Shown here: piece after piece, positions 33,880 through 45,219 of the stretch | Numbering within the stretch: the first letter of the stretch is position 1 | Layout: every line of letters begins with the position of its first letter | Assembly: GCA_022478985.1 (NCBI GenBank) | Contig: JAKSZP010005268.1 | Span: forward strand, 248,001 to 312,000 | From: Massospora cicadina | Taxonomy: Eukaryota; Entomophthoromycota; Entomophthoromycetes; Entomophthorales; Entomophthoraceae | DNA: 64,000 nucleotides | Reading direction: 5' to 3' | The notes under the pieces: generated by a model | Seen by the model: only the letters and a program-made list of their open reading frames with translations | What the model was told of the DNA's origin: nothing | Databases searched by the model: none | Translations under genes and position numbers: made by a program

Positions 33880-35389
33880 GATAATTGGGGGCTCAAATCT
33901 TGTCCACCAGTTGTCGGACGTACAGCTTGGCAACTTCCTTGATTATCTCAGGGTTATATTTCTTTGCCCCAGATCTTGTTACTGCGTTTACGTCCAAAAA
34001 TTGACTACTTGATACAGTTGATCTTGTACATCTTCATCCATGAACAGATCACTGATATCAATTTCCTTAGTCATGATGTCAGGAGGAACAGGCTTCTCCG
34101 CAGCTCTAGAATAGTCCCTGTCTATGCCACGGGCCCTTTTCCCAATTCTTTGGTGGCAGCGGACTCTTTCACTTGGATTATGTTATTTTGATCCTTCAGC
34201 TTCTTGCAGTGCACAGTGAAATGTCCCTTCCCTCCTCATTGGTAGCAGAATTTTTTTTCTTATTCATCTGTCTGAACTCTTCAGGCTTATTTCCCTGCAC
34301 GGTTTGGTTGTTCATCTCTTTAGCACCTTTGTTCACCTTTGTGGGATTCAAATTGTGTACTGGGTTGAATTTGAAAAATCTGTTTGGGGCATCAAAGGTT
34401 GCTCACAAGATTTTCAAATTATCTACCATTTGCGAGGTAGTAATTTCCATCATGAACATGGAAGACAACATTTGGTGCAAATTGATAGGGCTGAAGGGCC
34501 GCTTGTAATGCGATTCTGGCATCAAAGTTATCCAGTACTTTTGCTCCAACCAGAATTTGTGATTCCTGGTAGAACTGATCCGCAAAGCTTGCTAAAGGCT
34601 CGTCTTTATGGAACTGTATGCCCATAAACTCCTGTTTGCACTTTGACATGCATATTGGACTCCTGAATTCCTTTATTATGGCCACCTTGGCCTCTACATA
34701 TAACCAACTGTTCCCCTCCACGTGGGGCAACATTAAGTTCTGACAGTTGGTGTCTAGGAAATTCAAGACTGTCAATGCCTTTTGACAATAACCATAGCCA
34801 TAAATAGTCATATTGAACAGTCAGAAAAGCGCTAGGTATTATCCTGATAAAACATCAGCTATTTTGGCGTTACCTTAAATTCCTCTGAGGTATCTATAAA
34901 GAGTTCTCTAGGTTTGGCCACTCGCTTACTTGAGAAGTGACTTTTGGGCGTCATCTCTGAAATGGCAACAAAAGTGGGCGGCATGTTTCTTGGGATATTT
35001 GACTTCTCAATTTGTGTACAAGGACTTCTTTCTTTGGCATTGCTTGCCACAATAGGCTCATAATTGCATTTGTGAGTTTTTAGCTCCTTGACCTGCTTGG
35101 TCAGTTACTTGATATCGGTGCTGAAATTTCTCAAATGAACACAATCCGCTTCCCACTCCGTTTTCAGATATTAGACCTCTCAAATTAAGTCCCCTTCTTT
35201 CTTCTTTAGTGAAGTTACTTTTCCAAGTAATTTGAGCCCAAAACTTGTGATATTATTGATCCTTTTCTCCATCTTGGTGACTCGTTCTTCCAAGGCTGTA
35301 AATTCTCAATTATTCGCTGAGTTCAGGGAGTTTTGATAAATGGTGGCTAAGTCCATCCATAGTTTTCTTATCTCATCTTTGTATGACAT
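33880..35389 (-). pseudogene. gag of element B
   Basis: The start ATG at 35389-35387 reads MSYKDEIRKLW, followed by a predicted coiled coil ('LEERVTKMEKRINN'). The middle has 'SPCTQIEKSNIPRNMPPTF' (35050-34859). The capsid-like part has 'AKVAIIKEF', 'FHKDEPLASFADQFYQES' and 'ALQAALQPYQFAP' (34811-34419). A remnant CCHC knuckle may lie near 34215-34245. The gag of F starts with the same MSY pattern. Stops occur throughout. Confidence 0.78.
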
Positions 35390-35419
35390 TCTTCTTAGTT
35401 ATTCTACTCAACTACACCC

Positions 35420-35436
35420 CTGTAGTGAGCACCACT
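35420..35436 (-). other. Primer-binding site of element B
   Basis: Minus-strand TGGTGCTCACTACAGGG, three bases after the end of the 5' LTR. It starts TGG, as expected for pairing with a tRNA CCA end. The same core occurs in D, E, F and G. Confidence 0.8.
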
Positions 35437-35437
35437 T

Positions 35438-36549
35438 TGTAAAAATTTATTTTTGATGATTGTTATCGGCAAAGAACCCCTATAAAATTATTACTTGCAC
35501 AGGTTTGGTTCTTGTGCAATTCATCCGCTTTGTATGATAAATGATATAATTGGTTGATAGTATTATGACAACTATTGTCCATAGTTAAACGGAATTCTTA
35601 TATCTCAGTTCAATGCTCAACCAGTATTTCCGCTCAAAATACTTAAGATGTCTCTAAATAGGGATTTGTTCCCTCATACCGTCTAACCTGATCTTCTCTG
35701 AGATTCCCTGGTGACAGTTTCTCCAGTTTAACATTTGGCAGCAATCCTTTATTGTTTCCACTTCACCTCTAGATCCCCAATCAGATCCTTACTCTTTTCC
35801 ATAAAGAGTCTCCCAAATATTGCACACAGCAATAATATCCCTGAGAAAGATTAGAACAATTGTGAGCTGAGAAAGTTTACTATTTAATCTATATACCAGA
35901 TAAAGACTTATTTTTTATTATAAGTGAATTCTAGGGAATTTATAGTGGGAATTCAGTCGTCTAACCTTCAGTTGACACCCCTTTGATGAAATGGCAGCCG
36001 TTGTATTGAATCACCCATCCTCATCTCAGCACTGATGGTCTTCCCATCCTGGTTAACTCCGTTGTTGGACATCCTTGAGACCTAAAAAGAAAGAGTCAGA
36101 AAATGTGTCCTTAACTTTTTCCTCTCGATCTCAGCTAACCAACCATATTTGGCTAGCAACCTGCTTAGGTAATGGGACTTGTTACCCATTAAGGCAAGTC
36201 ACAAACAAACTTATCAATTTTTTAGCTGCAGGCAAAATCATACACCTCGCAACTCACTACTTACATTCCCAATCAGTTTGATGAATCCTGACCGATCCCA
36301 ATCAGTATACCTGATAGTTAATCACTATCAGATGCCCCTATTTCATTAGCAACTCCACCTGATGATATCTTAAGCATTTGTCAAGATCAATACCCAATAG
36401 ATACGACCAGGCAAATATTCTAAAATCCCACAAACATAGTTACTCCAAAACCAGGGTCAACTAATTCCAATTTACCTCGCATTAGGGAATTATTCCCTAA
36501 CGATTCCAGGTAATCTAGCAGGCTGGAAAGATGGGCAAAAATCCCAACA
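35438..36549 (-). repeat. 5' LTR of element B
   Basis: Partner of 27056-28170. Followed on the plus strand by the TSD ATGAT (36550-36554). Confidence 0.92.
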
Positions 36550-36554
36550 ATGAT
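36550..36554. repeat. TSD ATGAT, right flank of element B
   Basis: Matches 27051-27055 and marks the insertion point in the integrase of D. Confidence 0.9.
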
Positions 36555-37320
36555 GCACTGAGCTTAATTCTCTCATGACTTTATCAGGTTCCTCAACTAT
36601 AGAAGAAATTACATCTTTGGCTAAAAGGGCAGGTATTCCTGTTTCCCAACCATACAGAACCCAAATTGGAGACATTTAAAAATCTGGTGATAACTAATTG
36701 GTATGCCTTAGGAGCACTGGGTAGGTATTGATCCCAGTTAAGAGGATAAGAGGAGGCCATCTTTCATATAATGGAAACCAAAGTTCCATTTGTTTTTTCC
36801 AAGATCATGTTGATGGAGGGATTATAGGGAGCTGAGAAGGATTTTTGGGCTCTCATGGATGTGGCCAGGATTTTGATAACTCTGGAGGTGAAGTTCTTAC
36901 CATTGTCGCAGAGGAGTACTTGGGGGCAGCCATGACGAGTGAAAATGTTTTGATGCAAGAAGTTGGCAATGGCCTTGACCAATTGAGCAGAAAGAGCCAC
37001 GGCTTCAACTCACTTAGTGAAGTGGTCAATAGCTACTAAGATAAATCTGTTTCCACTATTAGTCTGAGGAAGGGGACCCAATACAGTTAAACTGATGGTG
37101 TGTAACGGTTGTTGAGGTTAGTTGGTTGTTACTGATATCTAGTATTGAAACCATATTGCTTCTTACACAGAAGGCAGGCTTCCAAAACATTAACAACAGA
37201 TTCTATAATAACATCGGAATAGTACCTATACTTAATCCAGCCATAAGTTTTCTTTGCCCCTCCATGACCTAGGGTAGAGTGAGCTTCTAGGATAGCAGGT
37301 ATGCTTTCCATGGGCCAAAA
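36555..37320 (-). pseudogene. Integrase of element D, upstream of the B insertion
   Basis: HHCC finger: 'LEAHSTLGHGGAKKTYGWIK' then 'CLLCKK' (37311-37129). Core: 'HGCPQVLLCDNGKNFTS' (second Asp, 36950-36900) and 'ILEKTNGTLVSII' (Glu, 36764-36805). Tail: 'MSPIWVLYGWETGIPALLAK' (36675-36615) and 'EEPDKVMRELSSVHH' running into the B junction. Catalytic Asp 2 and Glu are present; frameshifts separate the pieces. Confidence 0.88.
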
Positions 37321-37539
37321 GTAAGTCAGTCATTTTTCCCACCTGCTTATACAAATTCCCCTTCTCCACTTTTGTGTCACAAGAGCCAGGTTAACATTTT
37401 CTGTAATGGCTCATCCTCATTCTCCCAGATATTGGTGTTCATTAAGAGGTCATGTAACCTCTCCGCCTCACTATTATCCAAGTGAAGGACTGGTAGTTGA
37501 GCAACCCATCAACATTCATGTGATGGGTTCCAGAATGGT

Positions 37540-37900
37540 GTTCATTCTTCATGTCTTAAGACTGGAGCTTTAGAACCCAGCGGGCTAACCAGCCAGTAGG
37601 GTCCTTCTTGTTCTTTAGCTATTTTAAGGAAGCGTGGTCAGTAATCACATTGAAGATAATTTCATATAGGAAAGGACGGTAGCGCTTTACAGCTAACATA
37701 ACATCAAGGCACTCCTTCTCCGTTTCAATGTAGTTGCATTCCGCCTTTGACAGCATCTTACTAAAATAGAATACAGAATAATCTACACTGTTATCATCCA
37801 ATTGGGCTAATATGATTCCCATGGAATAGTCTGAGGCATTAGTAAACAAAATAAAGAGTTTATTATAAATCTAGGTGCCGGAGGATAGGGCGTTGTTGCA
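37540..37900 (-). pseudogene. RNase H of element D
   Basis: The frame 37849-37619 reads 'TNASDYSMGIILAQLDD' (catalytic Asp start), 'FYFSKMLSKAECNYIETEKE' and 'LAVKRYRPFLY' then 'VITDHASLK'. It is a continuous, well-preserved RNase H core of 76 codons and continues after a stop with 'NKKDPTGWLARWVLKLQS' near 37560-37615. Confidence 0.9.
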
Positions 37901-38039
37901 GCAGTTGCTTCAGAGTCTCAAACATGGCCTTCTGTTCTGCACCCTACTGAAAAGGAGTGTTCTTGGTCAATAGGCGGACAAGAAGCTCGCTGATCTGGGC
38001 AAACTTAGGGATGAACTGATGGTAATACTCAATAATCCC

Positions 38040-38770
38040 TATAAATACCTGAATATCCTATAAATTTTAGAGGGAGGAATTTTGAGACCACTTCGACCTT
38101 ATCTTGGATGGGTGAATACCTTTTTGAGAAATGAAATGGCCAAGGAAATCCAGTTTTCTCTGGAAAATGGTACACTTTGAGGGCTTTAACTTAATATTTG
38201 ATTTATGTAGCCATTAAAACACCTCCTTCAGGTGATTAAGATGTTCATTGAAAGCCTTTGAGACTACTCCTATGTCATCAAGGTAGACTTGACGCAACTT
38301 AACTTCAAGTCCTGCATAATATGGTCCATGACACTCTGGAAAGTTGCAGATGCGTTGCACATCCCTTGAGGTAATCAAGTAGATTGAAAAAGACTCTCAC
38401 TGCATATGAGAGCACATTTCTCCTGATCTTGGGGAGAAAGGGCCATTTGCCAATAGCCACTGTCCAAGTTCTTGGCGGAGAAGAAGTTAGAGCCAGATTT
38501 TTGGGCCAGGGCATCATCATTATGATGGATTGGGTAGCTGTCCTTTTTTGTGAGGTTATTTAACTTGCGATAGTGCATGACTATCCAATGCCCTCAGTTT
38601 TTCTTTTTTAATTAGCAAAAGGGGAAGACCAAGGACTTTTTGAAGGAACTAGTAACCACGTTTCTAGTAACTGCTGGAGCTCCGTACTCATTTGCTGTTC
38701 CTCCACCTTTGACTTGTGATAAGGTTTAGATCTAATAGGACGGCATCACCCACATCAATGGAGTGGCACC
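38040..38770 (-). pseudogene. RT of element D
   Basis: The frame 38578-38375 reads 'HYRKLNNLTKKDSYPIHHND' and 'LDSGYWQMALSPQDQEKCAL' then 'ICSESLFQST'. After a frameshift the palm continues with the catalytic box 'VYLDDI' intact at about 38273-38290. The thumb region follows near 38130-38260. The YRKLN and GYWQM boxes place it in the non-chromoviral group. Confidence 0.88.
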
Positions 38771-38879
38771 AACCCTTCATGTGGCCATAGTCATTATCAG
38801 AATTGGAAAATTATTGCTATAGTCGTCTAATAAAGTAGGAACTTTTTCCAGCTCACTTGGGGTCAATTCATATGAAATA

Positions 38880-39330
38880 TGGACGTTAGCAAGGTAAATA
38901 CTAAGTTACCCATTGTAAACCTAAATCTGTCTTCGAGCCAATGAAGTAAATATTTTCAATGTCCTCCATGGTGATTAAAAACCCTCTACCAATCTCCTGG
39001 TGTTTTCTTATGATCATGTCCTTGCCAGTAAGGTTTCCCAGCAGAATAGTAATATGCCTCTGGTAGGTTGGATCTAGTATCCCAGGTAATACCCGAGGCT
39101 CCAAGGGGCTAACGCCCTCAAGACTTATGAGGTGCAACAAGCAGTGGTGTGGGATTTGGAGTGTGATTTTTGTTTCCACCATTCGTTGTTCACCAGACTT
39201 AATAATGACTTCATCTGCCGCTTAGAAAGTGATTCCATCCCTAGCATTCACTGAATCAGGAAATTTTTTGGTGTTGCGCTCTAAGGTGGAGTAATGAAAA
39301 GTATAGCATAAAAGAGATATTTGACCAGGC
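38880..39330 (-). pseudogene. Protease-RT linker of element D
   Basis: The frame 39182-38901 has 'ISLEGVSPLEPRVLPGILDP' and 'TGKDMIIRKHQEIGRGFLIT', an open 93-codon piece between protease and RT. The same region in H reads 'HITYVRLLPVEAIDD' and in G 'PSAKEILPFPGILD'. It corresponds to the segment just before RT in Ty3 elements. Confidence 0.6.
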
Positions 39331-39730
39331 AAGAGTATTCGTGCTTTCTGGGTTCTTTGTTGGATAAACTAATGGGACTTCATAGTTGAGTAACAAAAAA
39401 AACATTGCTTTAGATTGATTATTCCCTCATACTCATTCATAAACTGGGCACCTATGAGCATATCATAGGCATTGTTTGTCCAAAGCCACTGCAGGAGCTG
39501 ATAAGATAAGCTTTCCAATTTAAATGGGAAGGGAAGAATATTCCCCAAAGGCGCAAATGTTGTTTGGGCCAGCAGTTCCAAACTCTTTATTGTACTCCAA
39601 ATCAGGAGCCAGCTTCATCTTTTTGATAAGCTTGGAAGAGATTTCGTTAACTGGGGAGCCAGTATCAAGGATGGCCATTATCTAGACTTTTTAAATGATC
39701 ACTTCAAACTTGGTGAGTGTTTATTTAAAG
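39331..39730 (-). pseudogene. Aspartic protease of element D
   Basis: The active site 'MAILDTGSPVN' is at about 39650-39680. After a frameshift, 'PFPFKLESLSYQLLQW' and 'AYDMLIGAQFMNEYEG' (39581-39369) cover the C-terminal half. The catalytic D-T-G is intact. Confidence 0.82.
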
Positions 39731-40977
39731 TTAGACGACAAGGCCAAGACCTCCTTGAGCCGTAAAGTGGAGGATAATTTGCGTGCAGGCTCAGGGTATT
39801 CATACATGATGGATTTTATGGTATGGATCCGCTAAAGAGGACGAATCAAACCAGCTAAGAACTCATCACCATCGCTGGCAGTGTCAATAACTTTTGGGTA
39901 CCCTAAAATTTGGCTGAGGTACGTTTCCTCAGGTATGGTGGTTTCGTCTACTCCTTCAGCGTTCAATTGCATCAGGGACCTCCATTCTACAGGAACTCCC
40001 AATAAGTAGTAGCCAAAATCATCGTGACCTCTCTCAGATTCAATCATAGGAGTATTTTCAACCACTGTCAAAGCTACTATTGAGGTAGGGGAGACAGCCA
40101 CATGAGGTTGGGTAGTCTTAGGGCATACAACTACTGGCTTGGCTGGAGGGGAAGGCACACCAGCTTTGGTGAGCGTGTGTGGAAACATGGTAGTGACTTC
40201 ATTATAAGTTTTAGACCTACAGGAGGAAGGGATATCTGTTTTAGGTCACACTAAGGGAGAAGGTTTCCCAGGGAGGAAGGGCACCGGTGAGATCACCTCC
40301 AACTGTTATTCAGGAGGAAACTCCGCGGTGGTTAGAACAGAAGGTTTCCCTTCAGCTTTATTGGGTGTTGCGCATGAATGAAAATTGACAAGGTCTGATT
40401 GAGCCTCCTTTAGGTCACGGATATTTTTGAAATGGCGTTTCATTGAGATGATATGCCTGGCTAGAGAGGGCTCAGAAGCTAACCCAGTTGGCAGGGCGAT
40501 GATAGAATGATCAAGGGTGAGCATGTTAGAGGTTGATAACCTTTGCGCAGCGAGGTAAAATCAGTCAGCAAAGGATATAGGGGATTCACACTCATACATG
40601 CTAAAGCGCATGAAGCCTGATTTTCCCTATGTAGACTCTGCTTTTATCCAAATACACAGCCAAAAAAGCATCCATCACATATGCCCAGGTGTGCAAAAGA
40701 TCCAGGTAAGAAACTATTATCTCTTGCGCTAGGCGGCTTAATCAAGGAAGGATGAGTTGAACTTTTTGCTTATCAGTTGCGCCATTAATGGCAGCTTCAT
40801 AAACATACAAGAAAGTATCAATGCTTCCTTCGCCAGGGATGTATTTTTCTTTAAAAAATGATTTTAAAGGGCGCTGCTCAAGTTCCTTTAAAAAAGGGAT
40901 AGAGCGCTTGCTAGTTTCTTTTATAGAGCAACTAAACGTGAATCCATGTGAAGAGAAAAAGTGAGAGGGTTACTCAT
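39731..40977 (-). pseudogene. gag of element D
   Basis: The ATG at 40977-40975 begins MSNPLTFSLHMDSRLVAL, just after the PBS. The open frame 40188-39832 is the C-terminal part: a Pro/Val-rich stretch ('AGVPSPPAKPVVVCPKTTQP') and 'DFGYYLLGVPVEWRSLMQLN'. Another piece at 40524-40306 has 'ISMKRHFKNIRDLKEAQSDL'. I see no clear CCHC knuckle. It differs from the gag of B and F, so D is a separate family. Confidence 0.7.
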
Positions 40978-41021
40978 GTTTAAAGTCTCCATTATTGATA
41001 TTTTTGAGGTGAAAAAGTGTC

Positions 41022-41038
41022 CCCTGTAGTGAGCACTA
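41022..41038 (-). other. Primer-binding site of element D
   Basis: Minus-strand TAGTGCTCACTACAGGG, three bases from the LTR. The first TGG is changed to TAG; the rest equals the site in B. Confidence 0.75.
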
Positions 41039-41041
41039 TTT

Positions 41042-41782
41042 TGTAGGACTTCAGCATATTTGTGCTCACTGGTGCTTATGCTGCTGGATCCCACAAGTTT
41101 TAATAAAATTTAATAATTAAGCACTACTAAAAACTTGATTTTTATGGTTTTTTATTAGCAGCGTGAGGAAAGAAAGTAAAAACGATCCCTTTAGATAATC
41201 AACTGATCAGTATTAAAACTGTACCAAAAGTTGAGGGGAATTCAATAATAGTTTTGAAATAGCTTATAATAGTCAAATTAAGAAGTTTGAAAACGCAGGC
41301 TATCAAAGCTTGAAATAATAGCTTTGCCTGGGCTGAATGATGGATGGGGAATTAGCAACTGGCATTACATACCCGTGCAGTAACAATTCAATGAGCTTCA
41401 GCCAATCCCCATCAGAGGAAATTATTTTACCTTGGGGGACCCCCGCCATGCCTATAAAGGGGGTCCCTGCGTAGGTGCTTAATGGGGCCTAGGTGTGGCT
41501 GGGGGAGTCCCATCCAATGGACGCCCCAGGGTCTGCCTGGTGGTCAGAATTTGACTGCTAAATTTTATGTTTGTTTCCCATGTAGCATCCAAAATCATGT
41601 TACCTGAGTTGTGGGGTTCCACCAAAAATTGTCCAGGGTCTTTTGGGTAGATCTCAACGTTAGTCTTATTTAAAGTATTTATAGTATCATTTCAAATGAG
41701 CAAAAAGGCAACGTTTCCCTTTTTTGGCAGATTTTTCCCCAAAACATTCTTCTTTTGTAGCTGGGAGGGCAAATGTCCGACA
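41042..41782 (-). repeat. 5' LTR of element D
   Basis: Partner of 26002-26747. It keeps TATA-like 'cctataaaggg' (41449-41459), next to the G/C inverted repeat at about 41434-41467. Confidence 0.9.
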
Positions 41783-41787
41783 ATCAG
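41783..41787. repeat. TSD ATCAG, right flank of element D
   Basis: Matches 25997-26001. Confidence 0.88.
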
Positions 41788-42480
41788 ACTCACCCATGGA
41801 TAAACAACAGTATTAGGAGTCCATGCTCAGCCCATTTACTAACTTCTTCGCTGAATACTGCTTCAGCAGCCTTGGACTGGCAGACAGGTCTCATTCATAT
41901 TATTGTATTCCCAAGTGTCAACCTTATAAATTCCAATTTAAGCGCATCTAAGGTCATGGTCATCCTGAACAAATATCACCTGGAGCTTATTATATAATTA
42001 TAGCACTTCCTCCTGCTGCCATTCTGATAACTCAGTCAGTTGCTCATTATTAGACAGTACATTAAAACTATTGCAGCATCTGCTGTTAGTCCCATCTCTT
42101 TTAACGTCCAATGCATGAAATTCTCTAAATTCTGCCTTCAGGATTTAATGCACAAATTTAATTTCATAAATTCTTCTCTACTTTCACCAGATTTTAGCTC
42201 AGATTGGCCAGTAGCACTTTTTTCCAAGGCCTGGCATTATTATCCCAGCGCTACCCAAGGCTCCAGTCAGTTTAACCATGGTCCAATGACTTCTCCATAT
42301 AAAATTGTTCTGGGACTTCTATCTTTAACCCTGTCTTAACTATTATTGCGTTCCTGGCTAAATGGTAGTCAATATTTTCATCCTCAATTGTATCCCACGG
42401 TTTTTGACAATCTGCTTCAGCATTACTTTGTTTTTTTCCAAATAACCTTTATTAAATTATATTGATTCCATTATTCTAAA
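41788..42480 (-). pseudogene. RT N-terminus and protease-RT linker of element E
   Basis: Minus strand. RT motif 1 approach ('WVS', joined by D removal to 'LIIIxIKKDGSN') lies next to the insertion point. Linker sequence like that of F and B follows to about 42480. All frames are interrupted. Confidence 0.55.
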
Positions 42481-42935
42481 TTACTTTACAAAGCTAATCT
42501 TATTGTCAGCGGAGTTTCTCCTCTCTGCTGCTCTAATGGCAGGGTTTTCCCTAAAATTTTCAGGGTATTCTCCTCAAAATCACACTTAACACCATACTTT
42601 CCCAAGGAATTTTGTCCCAATGTGTGTCATAATTTTGATTTGCCAACACTAATTCAGGAGCTGATACCACCAGATTCTGAACTAACGTGGTAGTGCACTG
42701 TATGCTTCACAAGATGCTTTGGTATCTGGTTTGGCGATTCCACATTCTTTCTGGTGATCTAAATCTGTGAAATTCCTCATTCTTTCTAACAATTTGGTCA
42801 AAAAATGATATCAATGGGCACTCAACTGTCGATTATTACCCATATTCTTACTTATATTACTATAATTTTTGCATATGTACACTCAAAGTATTGCAATAAA
42901 GTGTTTACTGGGTGAAATGTGGCATTATTAGCTAA
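42481..42935 (-). pseudogene. Aspartic protease of element E
   Basis: The active-site region 'VIIDS', stop, 'VPID' is at about 42806-42835. The active-site Gly codon position is TGA. The rest resembles protease of B and F (the 'DDTLKILG' end motif near 42550-42580). A dead copy. Confidence 0.65.
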
Positions 42936-44590
42936 ATCAAGAGTATGAATTAATTGTGTGAGTAACTCAGGAAAAGATTTTTTAATCGCACTAATAGGTA
43001 GAGATACGTTTGCTTAGTCAAATTTTGTCTTGAGTAGCACATTATGCTTTCAGCAGTTCTGATCTTTTCTGCCAGCTGACAAGCATATGGTAGAGAAACC
43101 TCTTTTACGATGATATAATCTATCCCCTCCAACTTTGCTCGGGTAATTGCATTTGTATCTATATTGACCTCCTGGTAGAGAGGATTAGGTGTGTCCTTGT
43201 CTACAAATAAATTGGAAATATCCAGATCATTTTCAAATATGTCAAGGGGAATATGTTTAATTTCAGTTCTAGAGTTTTCCATATCTAGACTGCTGGTCCT
43301 TTTAAAAGTCTTGAAAAGTCTCTTTTAGCCTGTACCAGAGTAACTTGCACTCTAAGCTTCTTATCCTGACATTGAGTGATTTTGTGCCCAAGTTTTCCTC
43401 ATTGATAGTAGCAGATTTGAGTTTTATCTTCTCGTTTCTTTTCCTTTGGGCTTATTTCCCATTGAATCTCTATTCTGTTGTTCCTTATTGGGCTCAGAAA
43501 ATATCTAAGTATTCTGAGTTCTTGCAGAAATGATTTTAAGGGTCGATTAGGTTTTTCAAAGGTTGCTCCTAGCATTTTAAGATGATTCACCATCAGAATG
43601 TGGAAGTCTGGTTTACAAGCCAAAGCCAATAGTGCAATGAAAATTTCTATAGGGCCAAAGTGTCACTTGCAATGATATGCATGCATTAAATTTTATGATT
43701 TTTTGCACCAGCCATGATTTGAAATTCTTATTAAAATTGGTTAATAAAAACTGCTATTGTTGTTTTTATTTTGAGACTGAATTACCATATAATCCTGTTT
43801 ATGTTTGTCCATCTTCTTTGGACTACCAAACCTTTCATTATAGCTTTTTTGGCATCACTATACGTCCAATTATCCCTGTTGAGATGAAGCAACACACCAA
43901 ACTTTGACAATTGATGTTTAAGAAGCTCATCATGGGTACTGCTTTCTGCTAGTTGACTAATCTAAAGACTGTCATTTTAATTATAGGCATAAGAAAGCCG
44001 GTGCATTATCCCAGGTGAAACGTAAGAAATACTGGCATATTCTAATGTTCTTCTTTCTTTATAGTGGCAGTATATTCCTGCTCGGTAATCTAACTAATGA
44101 TAGGTGCATCTTCAGGATTAAAATCCAAACTTGCAGCAAAAGATCCAGGCTTATTTCTCAGGGTCTTTACTTTACCAAATGGATTTCCATGCGTCTCATT
44201 ATAGGCTTTGTTCGCTTCCACCTGAGCACAATCACACTTGTGATTTTTAAATCTTGTATGCATTTTAGCATTCACACCATGTCTTTATTCATCTAATGAA
44301 ATCGTTCTGTATCTTCTTCTCATCTAGTTTTCTAAAATACTATAGCCTTAAAATCAGTCTTCTTTTGTTTAAATAAGGTAACTTATTAGAAAGACCATTA
44401 TTTACCCTTTCAACTGGTTCAATTTCCTCCTTGGCTTTCACTCATACCTCCAAAGTAGTGAGATCATCTTGTTACATCAAGTTTAGCGCATTCTTGTATA
44501 CAATTATAATTTGTCCACAGTTTCCTTAGTTTGTTCTAGCTTGACATCGTACTAATATATTTTTATAATGTTTGGCTTGATAACTCAACT
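42936..44590 (-). pseudogene. gag of element E
   Basis: The open frame 43282-42950 is the C-terminal part: 'IPLDIFENDLDISNLFVD' and 'NAITRAKLEGIDYIIVKEVS', colinear with F (60387-60148: 'VPLDIVNNEINNSDLFVDDD'). 43629-43399 has 'VNHLKMLGATFEKPNRPLKS', matching 'DHLKMLEATFKAPNRTFKM' in F. E and F are therefore related families of different age. Confidence 0.72.
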
Positions 44591-44592
44591 AC

Positions 44593-44608
44593 CCTGTAGT
44601 GAGCACCA
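44593..44608 (-). other. Primer-binding site of element E
   Basis: Minus-strand TGGTGCTCACTACAGG, two bases from the presumed LTR end. Confidence 0.75.
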
Positions 44609-44610
44609 TA

Positions 44611-45118
44611 TATAAACTTATGAGAGCTGCTCAATTACCCTCAGTGATTAGCACACAGCGTTACAACTCTTTTAAATGTTGCTAGGTCTGAAAATTGGCT
44701 CAAAGCTGAACATTAGTGGATAGGTCAACAAACGAGTTTTTGGAGGAAATATAGACTAATTTATTGTTATAAAGCGTTAATATTTGTAGCCGCTTGAGGA
44801 CATGGCATGAGGGGTCTTTGTTATGAGAGATCAGGATATTTTACTGCCTTCCATATTAACCGCCTGGTTGATACCCTCATTGTACTGTGTTTTTCTCATA
44901 ACCACAGTGGTGGGAAGCGCCTCTCATGATTCAGGAAGTGTGGAAGGATTCAGGAAAGCGTTTCCATTGATTCTCATATGCGTTATGCTTCCTGACTAAA
45001 TCTTTCTTTTAGTGCCTTCAGGGTAGGGTTCTGTTTGTGTTGGTTGGAGAGTCAATCAGTTTATCTTGATCCAGAAGCAGGTATTTTAGCTTGCTTATCA
45101 TCTCATATTCTGATAACA
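44611..45118 (-). repeat. 5' LTR of E (start) merging into presumed 3' LTR of H
   Basis: It starts beside the E primer site and resembles the start of the E 3' LTR over about 45 bp; similarity then fades. The right end 'ctgataaca' is followed by ccccttcaag, which on the minus strand looks like a purine tract plus LTR start TGTTATCAG and could be the 3' LTR of H. I cannot place the boundary between the two, nor a TSD for E. Confidence 0.35.
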
Positions 45119-45219
45119 CCCCTTCAAGATCCTGTCAGAGGGGGTATAGGGCTGGATGGACTGACCATGCACCTGATTCACCAATCTCCCCTGATTGACG
45201 TTGGCATTGGAGTACTTGG

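Larger units (their letters stand above)
27056..36549 (-). mobile_element. Ty3/gypsy element B, innermost, most complete
   Basis: LTRs 27056-28170 and 35438-36549, TSD ATGAT. Minus-strand order from the right: PBS, gag (start 35389), protease, linker, RT, RNase H, integrase, a basic repeat tail, an extra segment with opposite-strand ORFs, purine tract, 3' LTR. At about 9.5 kb it is longer than D (6.3 kb) or G (6.4 kb), partly because of longer LTRs and partly because of that extra segment. It is the youngest layer of this nest, yet it still has frameshifts and stops. Confidence 0.92.
26002..41782 (-). mobile_element. Ty3/gypsy element D, inserted in E and carrying B
   Basis: LTRs at 26002-26747 and 41042-41782, TSD ATCAG. 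Minus-strand order from the right: PBS, gag (start at 40977), protease, linker, RT, RNase H, integrase, purine tract, 3' LTR. About 6.3 kb remains after subtracting B, a normal Ty3 size. B entered the integrase C-terminal region. The RT catalytic box is intact, but stops occur in gag, protease and pol. Confidence 0.9.
21916..45118 (-). mobile_element. Ty3/gypsy element E, oldest of a three-deep nest
   Basis: Minus-strand order right to left: PBS 44593-44608, gag, protease, linker, RT (cut by element D), RNase H, integrase, purine tract, 3' LTR 21916-23008. D and B occupy 26002-41782, so only about 7 kb belongs to E. Removing D and one ATCAG restores RT motif 1 ('PWVSLII', then 'KKDGSN'). The right LTR starts near 44611, but its far end is unresolved against element H, so the right coordinate is approximate. 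No chromodomain is seen. Confidence 0.75.

Noticed and set aside
34304..34627. Plus-strand 107-codon ORF
   Set aside because: Antisense to the gag of element B, which aligns with gag of F and G on the other strand.
36904..37039. Plus-strand frame near 36845-37039
   Set aside because: It is the shadow of the D integrase core with its SDNG-type motif on the minus strand.
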